Shown here piece by piece: positions 7,730-13,953 of a stretch of 21,473 nt of DNA. The DNA is from an uncultured Clostridia bacterium (GTDB lineage: Bacteria; Bacillota; Clostridia; JAAYHZ01), in assembly GCA_937894465.1 (NCBI GenBank), contig CALCRE010000220.1, positions 1 to 21,473 of the forward strand. Reading direction: 5' to 3'. A program made the position numbers and the translations under genes. Position 1 is the stretch's first letter; each line of letters begins with the position of its first letter. The notes under the pieces were generated by a model. The model had not been told where the DNA came from, did not search any database, and worked only from the letters and a program-made list of their open reading frames with translations.

Positions 7730-7735
7730 TATAAT
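7730..7735 (+). promoter_or_regulatory. Probable -10 box upstream of ddl
   Basis: A perfect TATAAT lies 60 bp before the ddl start codon. No good -35 hexamer is found at 16-18 bases, so the promoter call is tentative. The rest of the 252-bp gap 7544-7795 is AT-rich and holds a 10-bp palindrome CACTTAAGTG near the start of the cupin transcript; I see no gene in it. Confidence 0.35.
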
Positions 7736-7795
7736 GCTGATAAATGTCATATGGTTGAGATATGTCCCCAATATCTCATAATAAGGAGGAAACAA

Positions 7796-8848
7796 ATGAA
7801 AATTGTAGTTTTAGCCGGTGGATTGAGTCCTGAAAGAGATGTCTCACTTTCATCCGGGAGTTTGATTGCAAATGCGTTAAGAAGGACAGGCCATAAGGTC
7901 TTGCTATTAGATGTATATGAAGGCATTGCGGGTGAAATTAGAGATCCGGACAAACTATTCAAAGACCATACCGGGGAACCATATACTTATTCGGTTCCTG
8001 AAGTACAACCTGATTTACATGGCATCAAATCAAAAAATCAGAACTGTGAAGCGCTTGTCGGTTCTAATGTCGTAAGTTTATGCAAATCAGCTGATCTTGT
8101 TTTTATCGCTCTTCATGGCGCTATGGGGGAGAATGGGCAAATACAGGCTTTCTTTGATGTGTTGGGCATTAAATATACGGGCACCGGGTATATCGGATGC
8201 CTCTTAGCGATGGATAAAGACATTGCAAAAAGGCTCATGTGTCAATCCGGTATTCCGACTGCAGAATGGATCATATTCAAAGATTCCATGTCACCACAAT
8301 CTATCATTGATCGGATAGGTTTACCATGTGTGGTCAAGCCATGTAGTGCAGGATCAAGTATCGGTGTATCGATTGCCACAAATATGGATCAATTAATTAA
8401 GGCCATTGATGATGCTATGAACATCGAGCATAGAGTTATCATAGAAAAATTGGTGAGAGGCAGAGAATTTTCTGTTGGAATTTTAAATGGAGATGCCCTA
8501 CCTGTAATTGAGATTAAGCCAAAGACAGGTTTTTATAACTACAAGAATAAATATCAAAAAGGCATGACCGATGAAAATTGCCCTGCGAATCTTCCAAAAT
8601 CGGATACAGTAAGAGTCCAAAATCTTGCCATAATGGTGCACCGTACTTTACAGCTAGGTCCATATTCCAGAATCGACTTTATACAGAATACCGAAGGCGA
8701 ATTTATATGTTTAGAAGCAAATACTTTACCTGGTATGACGCCTACAAGCTTGCTTCCTCAGGAAGCACTAGCAGCCGGTATAACATACGAGGAATTATGT
8801 AATCGGATTATTCGAAGTGCTGTTTGTACAAACACGCCTTTTCTTTAG
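7796..8848 (+). CDS. ddl: D-alanine--D-alanine ligase
   Basis: 350 residues. The cytoplasmic ATP-grasp enzyme joins two D-alanines for the peptidoglycan pentapeptide. Seen are the N-terminal GGLSPERDVSLSSG (8-21) with the substrate-binding Glu (E13), HGAMGENG (107-114), the ATP-loop segment KPCSAGSSIGV (181-191), SRIDF (291-295) and the metal/substrate segment LEANTLPGMTPTSLLP (307-322). ATG 7796 is preferred to an upstream ATG at 7751 because AAGGAGG (7783-7789) stands 6 bases before it and family similarity begins there. The last residues, CTNTPFL, are coded in 54 bp shared with the convergent transposase gene. The protein is about normal length, but its end may have been altered by that neighbour. 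Confidence 0.95.
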   Translation: MKIVVLAGGLSPERDVSLSSGSLIANALRRTGHKVLLLDVYEGIAGEIRDPDKLFKDHTGEPYTYSVPEVQPDLHGIKSKNQNCEALVGSNVVSLCKSADLVFIALHGAMGENGQIQAFFDVLGIKYTGTGYIGCLLAMDKDIAKRLMCQSGIPTAEWIIFKDSMSPQSIIDRIGLPCVVKPCSAGSSIGVSIATNMDQLIKAIDDAMNIEHRVIIEKLVRGREFSVGILNGDALPVIEIKPKTGFYNYKNKYQKGMTDENCPANLPKSDTVRVQNLAIMVHRTLQLGPYSRIDFIQNTEGEFICLEANTLPGMTPTSLLPQEALAAGITYEELCNRIIRSAVCTNTPFL

Positions 8849-9775
8849 AAAAGCTGATAGAAGGTCTTTACAATGAGGGTGGTTCATCATTTTAAATCCT
8901 TTGTTATTTAATTTTGCAATTTGGGATAATGTAAGGTTACCAATTACTTTGCTGATATCTTTGTAGCTAAAATTGCATAAACATCGGATTAGAAATACTG
9001 AAATAGCTTTAATGTGGGATAAACTGCGGTCATATTTGACTTTAATAAGATCCTGTTCCGGAATATCGAACTTTTCAGCTACTGCCTGAATGATTGCTTC
9101 CGGTTCAATATCTCTTTTGTATACATAGCGTTCACTGTGATATTCGTATGGTTCCTTATGAATGAAAGAATCAACTCTTTCAAGTAACTTTTGATCGATT
9201 TCAGCGTGACCTAGATTTGAGACAAATTCGATGTATAGTTTTCTTGCAGCCTCCGGTGTTTGATGAAATTTTGAAAGAATATACCGAGGTTCGATTAAAT
9301 GATATTCATCTTTCACTTGACCGGTATAGATACCATAGGATGAAAATGGATAATCTTGCACATGGTCTTTGTATCCGGATATGTCCTTAGGGTTGTTGTG
9401 AATGTATGCAGATACCGCTAAATTATACCGGTCGTCCTCAATCACGACGTTTTTGTATCTGTCTTGATATAAATGGCCGTGGCGATTATATTTTCGGTTG
9501 TAGTACAGTACATAACTCAAGTTTAGACTCTGCATGAATTTAGACATATCACAACCTTGGGGGTCAAAGTGAATATGCACATGTGTACTCATAAGACAAT
9601 ATGCTAAAATGCTACACTGATATTTTCTTTTGTATTTTGCCATACGTATTAGGTATTCTCTTTTATCTTCATCATCTCTGAACAAGTTAATCTCGCTGAT
9701 GCTCCTGCACATAATATGGTGGGTGGCCTCAGGGTTTATTTTTCGTGCTGATCTTGCCAATTTGGTTGCCTCCAT
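8795..9775 (-). mobile_element. REP-associated (Y1/IS200-like) tyrosine transposase, RAYT type
   Basis: 326 residues from ATG 9775, with the Y1 HUH-superfamily core: the metal-binding H-u-H in STHVHIHF (63-70) and the catalytic tyrosine Y124 in YIHNNP. Residues 255-300 (FSYKDISKVIGNLTLSQIAK) look like a helix-turn-helix DNA-binding region as found at the end of many clostridial RAYTs. RAYTs are single-copy, domesticated relatives of IS200/IS605 transposases that recognise REP hairpins. Here such a repeat lies 106 bp upstream of the start (9883-9928). No IS200-like terminal hairpins bracket the gene, which argues against a complete IS. The last 54 bp overlap ddl. An upstream TTG at 9805 is an alternative start; no strong ribosome binding site precedes either. 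Confidence 0.82.
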
Positions 9776-9793
9776 CAGAAAAAATATTGAAAA

Positions 9794-9812
9794 TGTATAC
9801 CGCAAGTATACA
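9794..9812. promoter_or_regulatory. Perfect inverted repeat in the RAYT promoter region
   Basis: TGTATAC and GTATACA flank CGCAA, 18-36 bp upstream of the transposase ATG (minus strand). The minus strand reads TATACA here, a possible -10 box, so the palindrome could be an operator or a transposase self-binding site. Confidence 0.4.
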
Positions 9813-9880
9813 ACAAGTTTAGAGCTTTTAGAGCCGATGTTACAATCCTGATGAAGATTGAGGTTCTTTGTCGAAAAAGG

Positions 9881-9931
9881 AAGGGACGCATCTCATCCCG
9901 TCATGGAAAAAGAGTTGAGATGCGTCCCCTT
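9881..9931 (+). repeat. REPIN-like paired element A, next to the RAYT gene
   Basis: GGGACGCATCTCA (9883-9895) is inverted exactly as TGAGATGCGTCCC (9916-9928) around a 20-base centre. The sequences just inside the arms differ (ATCC on one side, AGTT on the other) and both are kept in element B, so the element has an orientation. Its right end contains TTGAGA, the -35 box of the mutY promoter. Confidence 0.75.
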
Positions 9932-9943
9932 GTGATATATAAT
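9915..9943 (+). promoter_or_regulatory. mutY promoter built on the REPIN end
   Basis: TTGAGA (9915-9920) is followed after exactly 17 bases by TATAAT (9938-9943). Start would be at about 9950, that is at or next to the mutY ATG. The -10 box sits in the palindrome TGTGATATATAATCACA (9931-9947), which could bind a regulator. Confidence 0.7.
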
Positions 9944-9949
9944 CACAGA

Positions 9950-10990
9950 ATGAACTATATAAACAAATTTCAAAATCAGTTATTGAACTGGTACAGACAA
10001 AAAGCAAGGGAATTACCATGGCGAAGTGATCCGAGCCCGTATAAGGTTTGGATATCCGAAGCCATGCTTCAGCAAACAAGAGTTGAAACGGTCATACCAT
10101 ACTTCAATCGGTTTGTTGATGAAATTCCATCGGTTGAAAGCCTTGCAGAAGTGGAAGATGAAAGGCTGTTCAAGTTGTGGCAAGGACTTGGATACTATCG
10201 GAGAGCAACATACTTAAAAAAAGCAGCACAAGCCATTGTCAAAGAATATAACGGTCATTTACCGGTTAGTATAAATGAATTAAAGTCATTACCGGGAATC
10301 GGTGCGTACACGGCAGGTGCCATTGCTTCTATTGCATTTAATATACCGGTTCCGGCTGTTGATGGAAATGTTCTTCGTGTTATGGCACGCGTAAATGCTG
10401 ATCAAGGCAATATTCGAAACCCGGAGGTAAAAAAGCGAATTGAAGAGCTTGTAATAACATTAATTCCCACTAATAATGCCGGGGATTTCAATCAAGCGCT
10501 TATGGATCTAGGGGCCGGAATTTGCTTGCCGAATGGAACACCCAAATGCAATGAATGCCCTGTAAAAGAATTCTGTAAGGCATATTCAAAAGGGCTTGTT
10601 TCAACAATCCCTGTGAAAAGTGATAAAAAGGAACGAAAAATGCTAGAAAAGACCATTTTAACTGTATGGTGGAATGGAAGAATGGCTATTCGGAAAAGAG
10701 AAAGCAAGGGGTTACTGGCAAACCTTTGGGAGCTACCTAATTATGAAGGTTTTTTATCAAAAGAACAATGTGTTTTGATTTTAGAGCAATTAGGTTTCAC
10801 TGTTACAGATATCACAACCATGAAAAACGCAAGGCACATATTTACCCATATCGAATGGGTTATGAAAGGTTACTCAATTTCAGTTGAAGGAGAAGGAAAC
10901 TTATCTGATTGGAAATGGGTTACGGATGAGGAGATCCGTGGCATCTACTCAATACCGACAGCTTTTCAAGCATTCTTTCCTAGTTCGTGA
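9950..10990 (+). CDS. mutY: A/G-specific adenine DNA glycosylase MutY
   Basis: 346 residues. MutY removes adenine mispaired with 8-oxoguanine or guanine. Domain order: six-helix barrel with catalytic E37 in SEAMLQQT, helix-hairpin-helix LPGIGAYTAGAIA (114-126), catalytic D138 in VDGNV, a 4Fe-4S loop formed by C192, C200, C203 and C209, and a NUDIX-like C-terminal domain (about 230-346) that reads 8-oxoguanine. The frame continues upstream to 9851 through the REPIN, but family similarity starts at about ATG 9950. That ATG has no ribosome binding site and coincides with the predicted transcription start, so a leaderless mRNA is likely; ATG 9920, inside the repeat, is an alternative. The last 25 bp overlap the convergent URO-D gene. 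Confidence 0.93.
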   Translation: MNYINKFQNQLLNWYRQKARELPWRSDPSPYKVWISEAMLQQTRVETVIPYFNRFVDEIPSVESLAEVEDERLFKLWQGLGYYRRATYLKKAAQAIVKEYNGHLPVSINELKSLPGIGAYTAGAIASIAFNIPVPAVDGNVLRVMARVNADQGNIRNPEVKKRIEELVITLIPTNNAGDFNQALMDLGAGICLPNGTPKCNECPVKEFCKAYSKGLVSTIPVKSDKKERKMLEKTILTVWWNGRMAIRKRESKGLLANLWELPNYEGFLSKEQCVLILEQLGFTVTDITTMKNARHIFTHIEWVMKGYSISVEGEGNLSDWKWVTDEEIRGIYSIPTAFQAFFPSS

Positions 10991-12111
10991 ACCATGTCAC
11001 AATATAAGCGGACTCTCGATACAGAGGTATCCGGGGTAACGGGACTGCCTAAGCTCATGATAAACCGACCGTGATTTCTTTTCCCGGCTTTAATTTGTCT
11101 TTTAACTTCATGTTCCAATTGCTCGGGAGTACCCTTTTCCAAGACGTCATAAGTATCCAAGTTACCAAGCACCGTACACCGTCCGGACACATAATCCACC
11201 ACATCATCAATGTCGATATGAAAGCCTTTTTTGCTCTCTTCCAAAGATATGGCGTCTGCTTGGCATGAAAGGATTAAATCAAGCCTGTCAGCAGGATTCC
11301 CGCAATAGTAATAGATACTGCTCATGCCTTCAGCACGGATTGCCTCCGTCATTTGTGTGATCAACGGAACATTAATTTCTTTGAAGTGTTCGGGACTAAT
11401 CATGTCTGTAAAACACTCTTCCACCCATATTCCTTGGGCACCAAGAGCCTTGGCGATTTTTATGTCAACGAAACGTTGTTCCAGGAACTTTTCACATGCA
11501 TATCGGATCAATTCCAGGTGATCGGCCAAAGCAAGCATCATCCCTTCAAACCCCCATATTTGATAACAATACCATAAAGGTGAACTGATATGCACAATAG
11601 GAAAGAGGGAACTACCTGAGTTTTTTAACAAGAGCTTTGACAAGCTGTTCCTTCCTTCTTTCGCAAACCGTTCCGGATATGTAAGATCCACAGGATAGAT
11701 CAATTGGTCGATATCATCTTTTGTTTGAATGATGTTTTTTGGTTTTAATGATTGGACACCACCGTTCGGGTTCCAGCCACTTTTATGAGGCTTAGTCAGC
11801 TTTCTATTTGTGGAAGTTATGCTGTTTACTAAGTAAACTTCATCATTACACAGCTCAATTCTGGTTTGAGATTGTTCTTCGTTCGAATAAAAGGTTGGCA
11901 ATGATGTCCAATCCTGATCGATTCTTTCCATGACTTCATGACGCCAACTTATCTGCTTATCTATATCAGTTTCAAACTGATACCACCAAGGATATGAACT
12001 CAATTCATCCCAGTGATCTCTTATAAAAATCCCTTCATAACAAATCACTGCGGGGATCTCAGGGGTTCCTTCTTTGGACAGGGCGGCTAGCATCTTATCT
12101 TTTCCGTTCAT
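10966..12111 (-). CDS. Uroporphyrinogen decarboxylase (URO-D) superfamily protein, MtaA/CmuA-like
   Basis: 381 residues with the URO-D TIM-barrel pattern: WVEECFTDMISPEHF (229-243), YYYCGNPADRLDLI (267-280), and GNLDTYDVLEKGTPE (316-330) followed by GRFIMSLGSPVTPDT (348-362). True HemE motifs are absent, so this is one of the URO-D paralogues that in anaerobes act as corrinoid or thiol methyltransferases or have unknown jobs. The zinc-binding H-x-C of MtaA reads Y-x-C here (Y268, C270), which weakens a methyltransferase call. GGAG lies 7 bases before the ATG. It stands alone on the minus strand. Relatives often sit among glycoside hydrolase genes, as here, but the link is unproven. Confidence 0.78.
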   Translation of the reverse strand: MNGKDKMLAALSKEGTPEIPAVICYEGIFIRDHWDELSSYPWWYQFETDIDKQISWRHEVMERIDQDWTSLPTFYSNEEQSQTRIELCNDEVYLVNSITSTNRKLTKPHKSGWNPNGGVQSLKPKNIIQTKDDIDQLIYPVDLTYPERFAKEGRNSLSKLLLKNSGSSLFPIVHISSPLWYCYQIWGFEGMMLALADHLELIRYACEKFLEQRFVDIKIAKALGAQGIWVEECFTDMISPEHFKEINVPLITQMTEAIRAEGMSSIYYYCGNPADRLDLILSCQADAISLEESKKGFHIDIDDVVDYVSGRCTVLGNLDTYDVLEKGTPEQLEHEVKRQIKAGKRNHGRFIMSLGSPVTPDTSVSRVRLYCDMVHELGKNA

Positions 12112-12156
12112 GGTATACTCCGTTAATAGAATAAAATATCGAACTGATTACTCTCT

Positions 12157-12186
12157 CATATTATAATATGGTTTACATCATGTAAA
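12157..12186 (-). promoter_or_regulatory. Probable promoter and operator of the URO-D gene
   Basis: A perfect palindrome CATATTATAATATG (12157-12170) contains TATAAT on the minus strand, and next to it TTTACA and TGTAAA (12172-12186) form a perfect inverted repeat with a 3-base centre. TTTACA could be a -35 box, but the spacing of 15 is short, so the second palindrome may rather be a regulator site. Confidence 0.45.
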
Positions 12187-12210
12187 GAAGGATTTTACAA
12201 ATAATAAAAA

Positions 12211-12243
12211 ACAAGACCTTCAGGTCGTTACCAAAGGTCTTGT
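12211..12243 (-). terminator. Terminator of the abrB-like gene
   Basis: ACAAGACCTT (12211-12220) pairs perfectly with AAGGTCTTGT (12234-12243) around a 13-base loop. On the minus strand it is followed by TTTTTTATTATT, so it ends the abrB-like transcript about 120 bp past its stop codon. Confidence 0.8.
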
Positions 12244-12289
12244 TGTGATCCGACCGGATGCGTCGGTAGCAAGTGTCGATGTAAATTTT

Positions 12290-12336
12290 TTAACAGGATA
12301 ATGCTCTCTAAATAAAAGCAGAATATTTCCTGTTAA
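12290..12336 (-). other. Stem-loop in the 3' untranslated region of the abrB-like gene
   Basis: TTAACAGGA (12290-12298) is inverted as TCCTGTTAA (12328-12336), and the inner parts ATAATGCT and AGCAGAATAT continue the pairing with bulges. No T tract follows, so it is not a terminator. A second small hairpin, CCGAC...GTCGG, lies near 12250-12266. Confidence 0.4.
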
Positions 12337-12362
12337 GTTATGTATACGTGTTTTTCTAATTT

Positions 12363-12614
12363 TTATTTCTTTGCTGCTTCAGCCAACTTTTCAACGCATT
12401 CTTTGCATATGTTCTTCCCGGAGTAGTTTACAACATCATTTGCATTGCCGCAGAAAATGCATGCAGGCTCATACTTCTTTAGAATGATTGATTCGTCATC
12501 AACGTAAATTTCCATAGCATCCTTGATTTTTATATCAAATGTTTTTCTTAATTCCATCGGAAGAACAACTCTTCCTAATTCATCAACTTTTCTAACAATT
12601 CCTGTAGCTTTCAT
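12363..12614 (-). CDS. abrB: AbrB/SpoVT-type transition-state regulator with CxxC...CxxC tail
   Basis: 83 residues. Residues 1-48 (MKATGIVRKVDELGRVVLPM onwards) are the swapped-hairpin AbrB DNA-binding domain, nearly the same as Bacillus AbrB in its core. The tail has C52, C55, C70 and C73, a likely small zinc-binding knuckle common in clostridial AbrB proteins and absent from Bacillus AbrB. AbrB proteins are dimer or tetramer repressors of post-exponential genes. An ATG nine bases upstream (12623) touches the ribosome binding site AAAAGGG, which is too close; ATG 12614 has 9 bases of spacing and is chosen. A Spo0A-box-like site lies about 109 bp upstream. Clostridia may carry several AbrB paralogues, so the symbol is a family name. 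Confidence 0.88.
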   Translation of the reverse strand: MKATGIVRKVDELGRVVLPMELRKTFDIKIKDAMEIYVDDESIILKKYEPACIFCGNANDVVNYSGKNICKECVEKLAEAAKK

Positions 12615-12722
12615 ATAATCCATCCCTTTTAAAAATTTAATTTAATAATGATACCGTTTACACAAGTCGTTATAATAAACGCAAGTGTATAAAATAGTAT
12701 AATATATAGTATTTATATCTTT

Positions 12723-12729
12723 TTCGACA
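12723..12729 (-). promoter_or_regulatory. Possible Spo0A box upstream of the abrB-like gene
   Basis: The minus strand reads TGTCGAA, the core of the Spo0A-binding site, 109 bp before ATG 12614. In Bacillus subtilis Spo0A represses abrB. A single 7-base match in AT-rich DNA is weak evidence. Confidence 0.35.
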
Positions 12730-12751
12730 CCTTTCCTAATTATACAGATAG

Positions 12752-12946
12752 CGAAAATCATTTTCAAGGTTAAATTATGTTAATTATTGCAGAAAGATTG
12801 CGAATAAACCCGATTTAGTTAGAATAGAACAGCTTAAACGCAGTTTTTTAAAAAATGAATCAATAGAAAATGGATACCATACAATCATTGTTTATGCTAA
12901 AATGGTAATTGCAAATGGTAACATTTATGACCCGTACCGTTTGTGA
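12752..12946 (+). pseudogene. Open 64-codon stretch without start, possible decayed gene tail
   Basis: This frame is open from a TAG (12749-12751) to the TGA at 12944-12946 in the 372-bp gap between abrB and the amidohydrolase gene. It has no ATG before codon 51 and no ribosome binding site. The translation (for example RIEQLKRSFLKNESIENGYH) is not the simple K/N/I mix expected of random AT-rich DNA, so it may be the remnant of a lost gene. I do not recognise it. The promoter of the hydrolase operon appears to lie inside it. Confidence 0.25.
12895..12921 (+). promoter_or_regulatory. Extended -10 promoter and direct repeat of the hydrolase operon
   Basis: TGCTAAAAT (12895-12903) is an extended -10 box with no clear -35. 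It overlaps the first of two direct repeats AAATGGTAA (12900-12908 and 12913-12921), 13 bp apart, which may be an activator or repressor site. The start codon follows 66 bp after the second repeat. Confidence 0.4.
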
Positions 12947-12986
12947 TTCAAGTAACTCTACATATGCAATAAAGGAGGTATTTTAT

Positions 12987-13874
12987 ATGATTATACCCAA
13001 AATCGATTTACATGCTCATGCAATTCCTTCACGTGAGTATCCAAGATTAGATGGCGACCACTTTCTGGTGCCTGATGAACTTCGTATGAAATATGATGAA
13101 ATAGGCGTAGAAAAAGGTGTACAATTACCAATCGCTTCACCTGAATGTGAATGTGACCTGCTGACCAACAAGGAAGCTCGTTTGTTGGTTGAAACCCGTC
13201 CGGACACCATCGGCTGGTGGTTTTGCAATATTGATCCGAGATGGGGATCTTATCGGCCTAATGCGAACCTTTCAGTCTATTTGGAATATTTTAAATCCAA
13301 AGGTGCCAAAGGTGTAGGAGAAGTTACGACAAATATGTATTTTGACGACCCTTATATGGAAAACTTGTTTTACCATTGTGAAAAATGCGAAATGCCTTTA
13401 TTGTTCCATATGGGTAGGCTCGGAGGCGGAGATTATGGGATTGTTGACGATTTCGGGTTTCCACGCTTGGAAAAAGCATTAAATAAATTTCCGAATTTAT
13501 TGTTTATTGGACATTCACAAAAATGGTGGGCGGAAATGAGCGGAGATGTTACTGAGGCACAACGAGGCGGTTACCCGACAGGTAAAGTGACCTCCGGGGG
13601 GCGAACAGTGGAGCTTTTACGAAAATACCCTAATATGCACGGAGATTTGTCCGCAGGCTCAGGCGGAAATGCCATTATGCGAGATCCGGAATTCGGATAT
13701 CAATTTCTTGAAGAATTCCAAGATAAACTATATTTCGGTATTGATTTTTGTGCAATACATAATGTCATGAAGTTATCCGGCTTTTTAGATGAAGCTGTAG
13801 AAGGCGGGCACATATCGCAAACAGCATATAACAAAATTTGCCGTGAAAATGCACTGAAACTTTTAGAAAAATAA
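12987..13874 (+). CDS. Amidohydrolase 2 family metal-dependent hydrolase
   Basis: 295 residues of a metal-dependent TIM-barrel hydrolase. Candidate ligands are H9 and H11 in DLHAHA, E112 in GEVTT, H141 in LLFHMG, H176 in FIGHS and D253 in GIDFC. The family (PF04909) includes decarboxylases and lactonases acting on aromatic acids or sugar lactones. AAAGGAGG (12971-12978) stands 8 bases before ATG 12987, which is therefore preferred to the open frame upstream. It is the first gene of an operon with two glycoside hydrolases, which suggests that it processes a sugar-derived lactone or acid, but the substrate is unknown. Its stop codon lies 8 bp before the REPIN-like element. Confidence 0.82.
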   Translation: MIIPKIDLHAHAIPSREYPRLDGDHFLVPDELRMKYDEIGVEKGVQLPIASPECECDLLTNKEARLLVETRPDTIGWWFCNIDPRWGSYRPNANLSVYLEYFKSKGAKGVGEVTTNMYFDDPYMENLFYHCEKCEMPLLFHMGRLGGGDYGIVDDFGFPRLEKALNKFPNLLFIGHSQKWWAEMSGDVTEAQRGGYPTGKVTSGGRTVELLRKYPNMHGDLSAGSGGNAIMRDPEFGYQFLEEFQDKLYFGIDFCAIHNVMKLSGFLDEAVEGGHISQTAYNKICRENALKLLEK

Positions 13875-13880
13875 AATTCA

Positions 13881-13931
13881 AGGGGACGCATCTCAACTTA
13901 ATTCACATAGAATCGGATGAGATGCGTCCCT
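13881..13931 (-). repeat. REPIN-like paired element B inside the hydrolase operon
   Basis: GGGACGCATCTCA (13883-13895) and TGAGATGCGTCCC (13918-13930) are identical to the arms of element A, with a 22-base centre that differs. Turned over, the ends match element A over 17 bases (AGGGACGCATCTCATCC) and 20 bases (AGTTGAGATGCGTCCCCTTG), so B is a homologous copy in opposite orientation. It fills the gap between the amidohydrolase and the next start. Confidence 0.75.
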
Positions 13932-13953
13932 ACCATTTAAGGGGGTTTATATA

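Noticed and set aside
8795..9931. Complete IS200/IS605 insertion sequence
   Set aside because: No left-end and right-end hairpins bracket the gene; the protein has the longer RAYT-type C-terminal part, and a REP-like repeat is present on one side only.
12252..12266. GGATGCGTC similar to the REP-like repeat arm GAGATGCGTCCC
   Set aside because: Only eight bases are shared (GATGCGTC) and they are explained by the small hairpin CCGAC...GTCGG.
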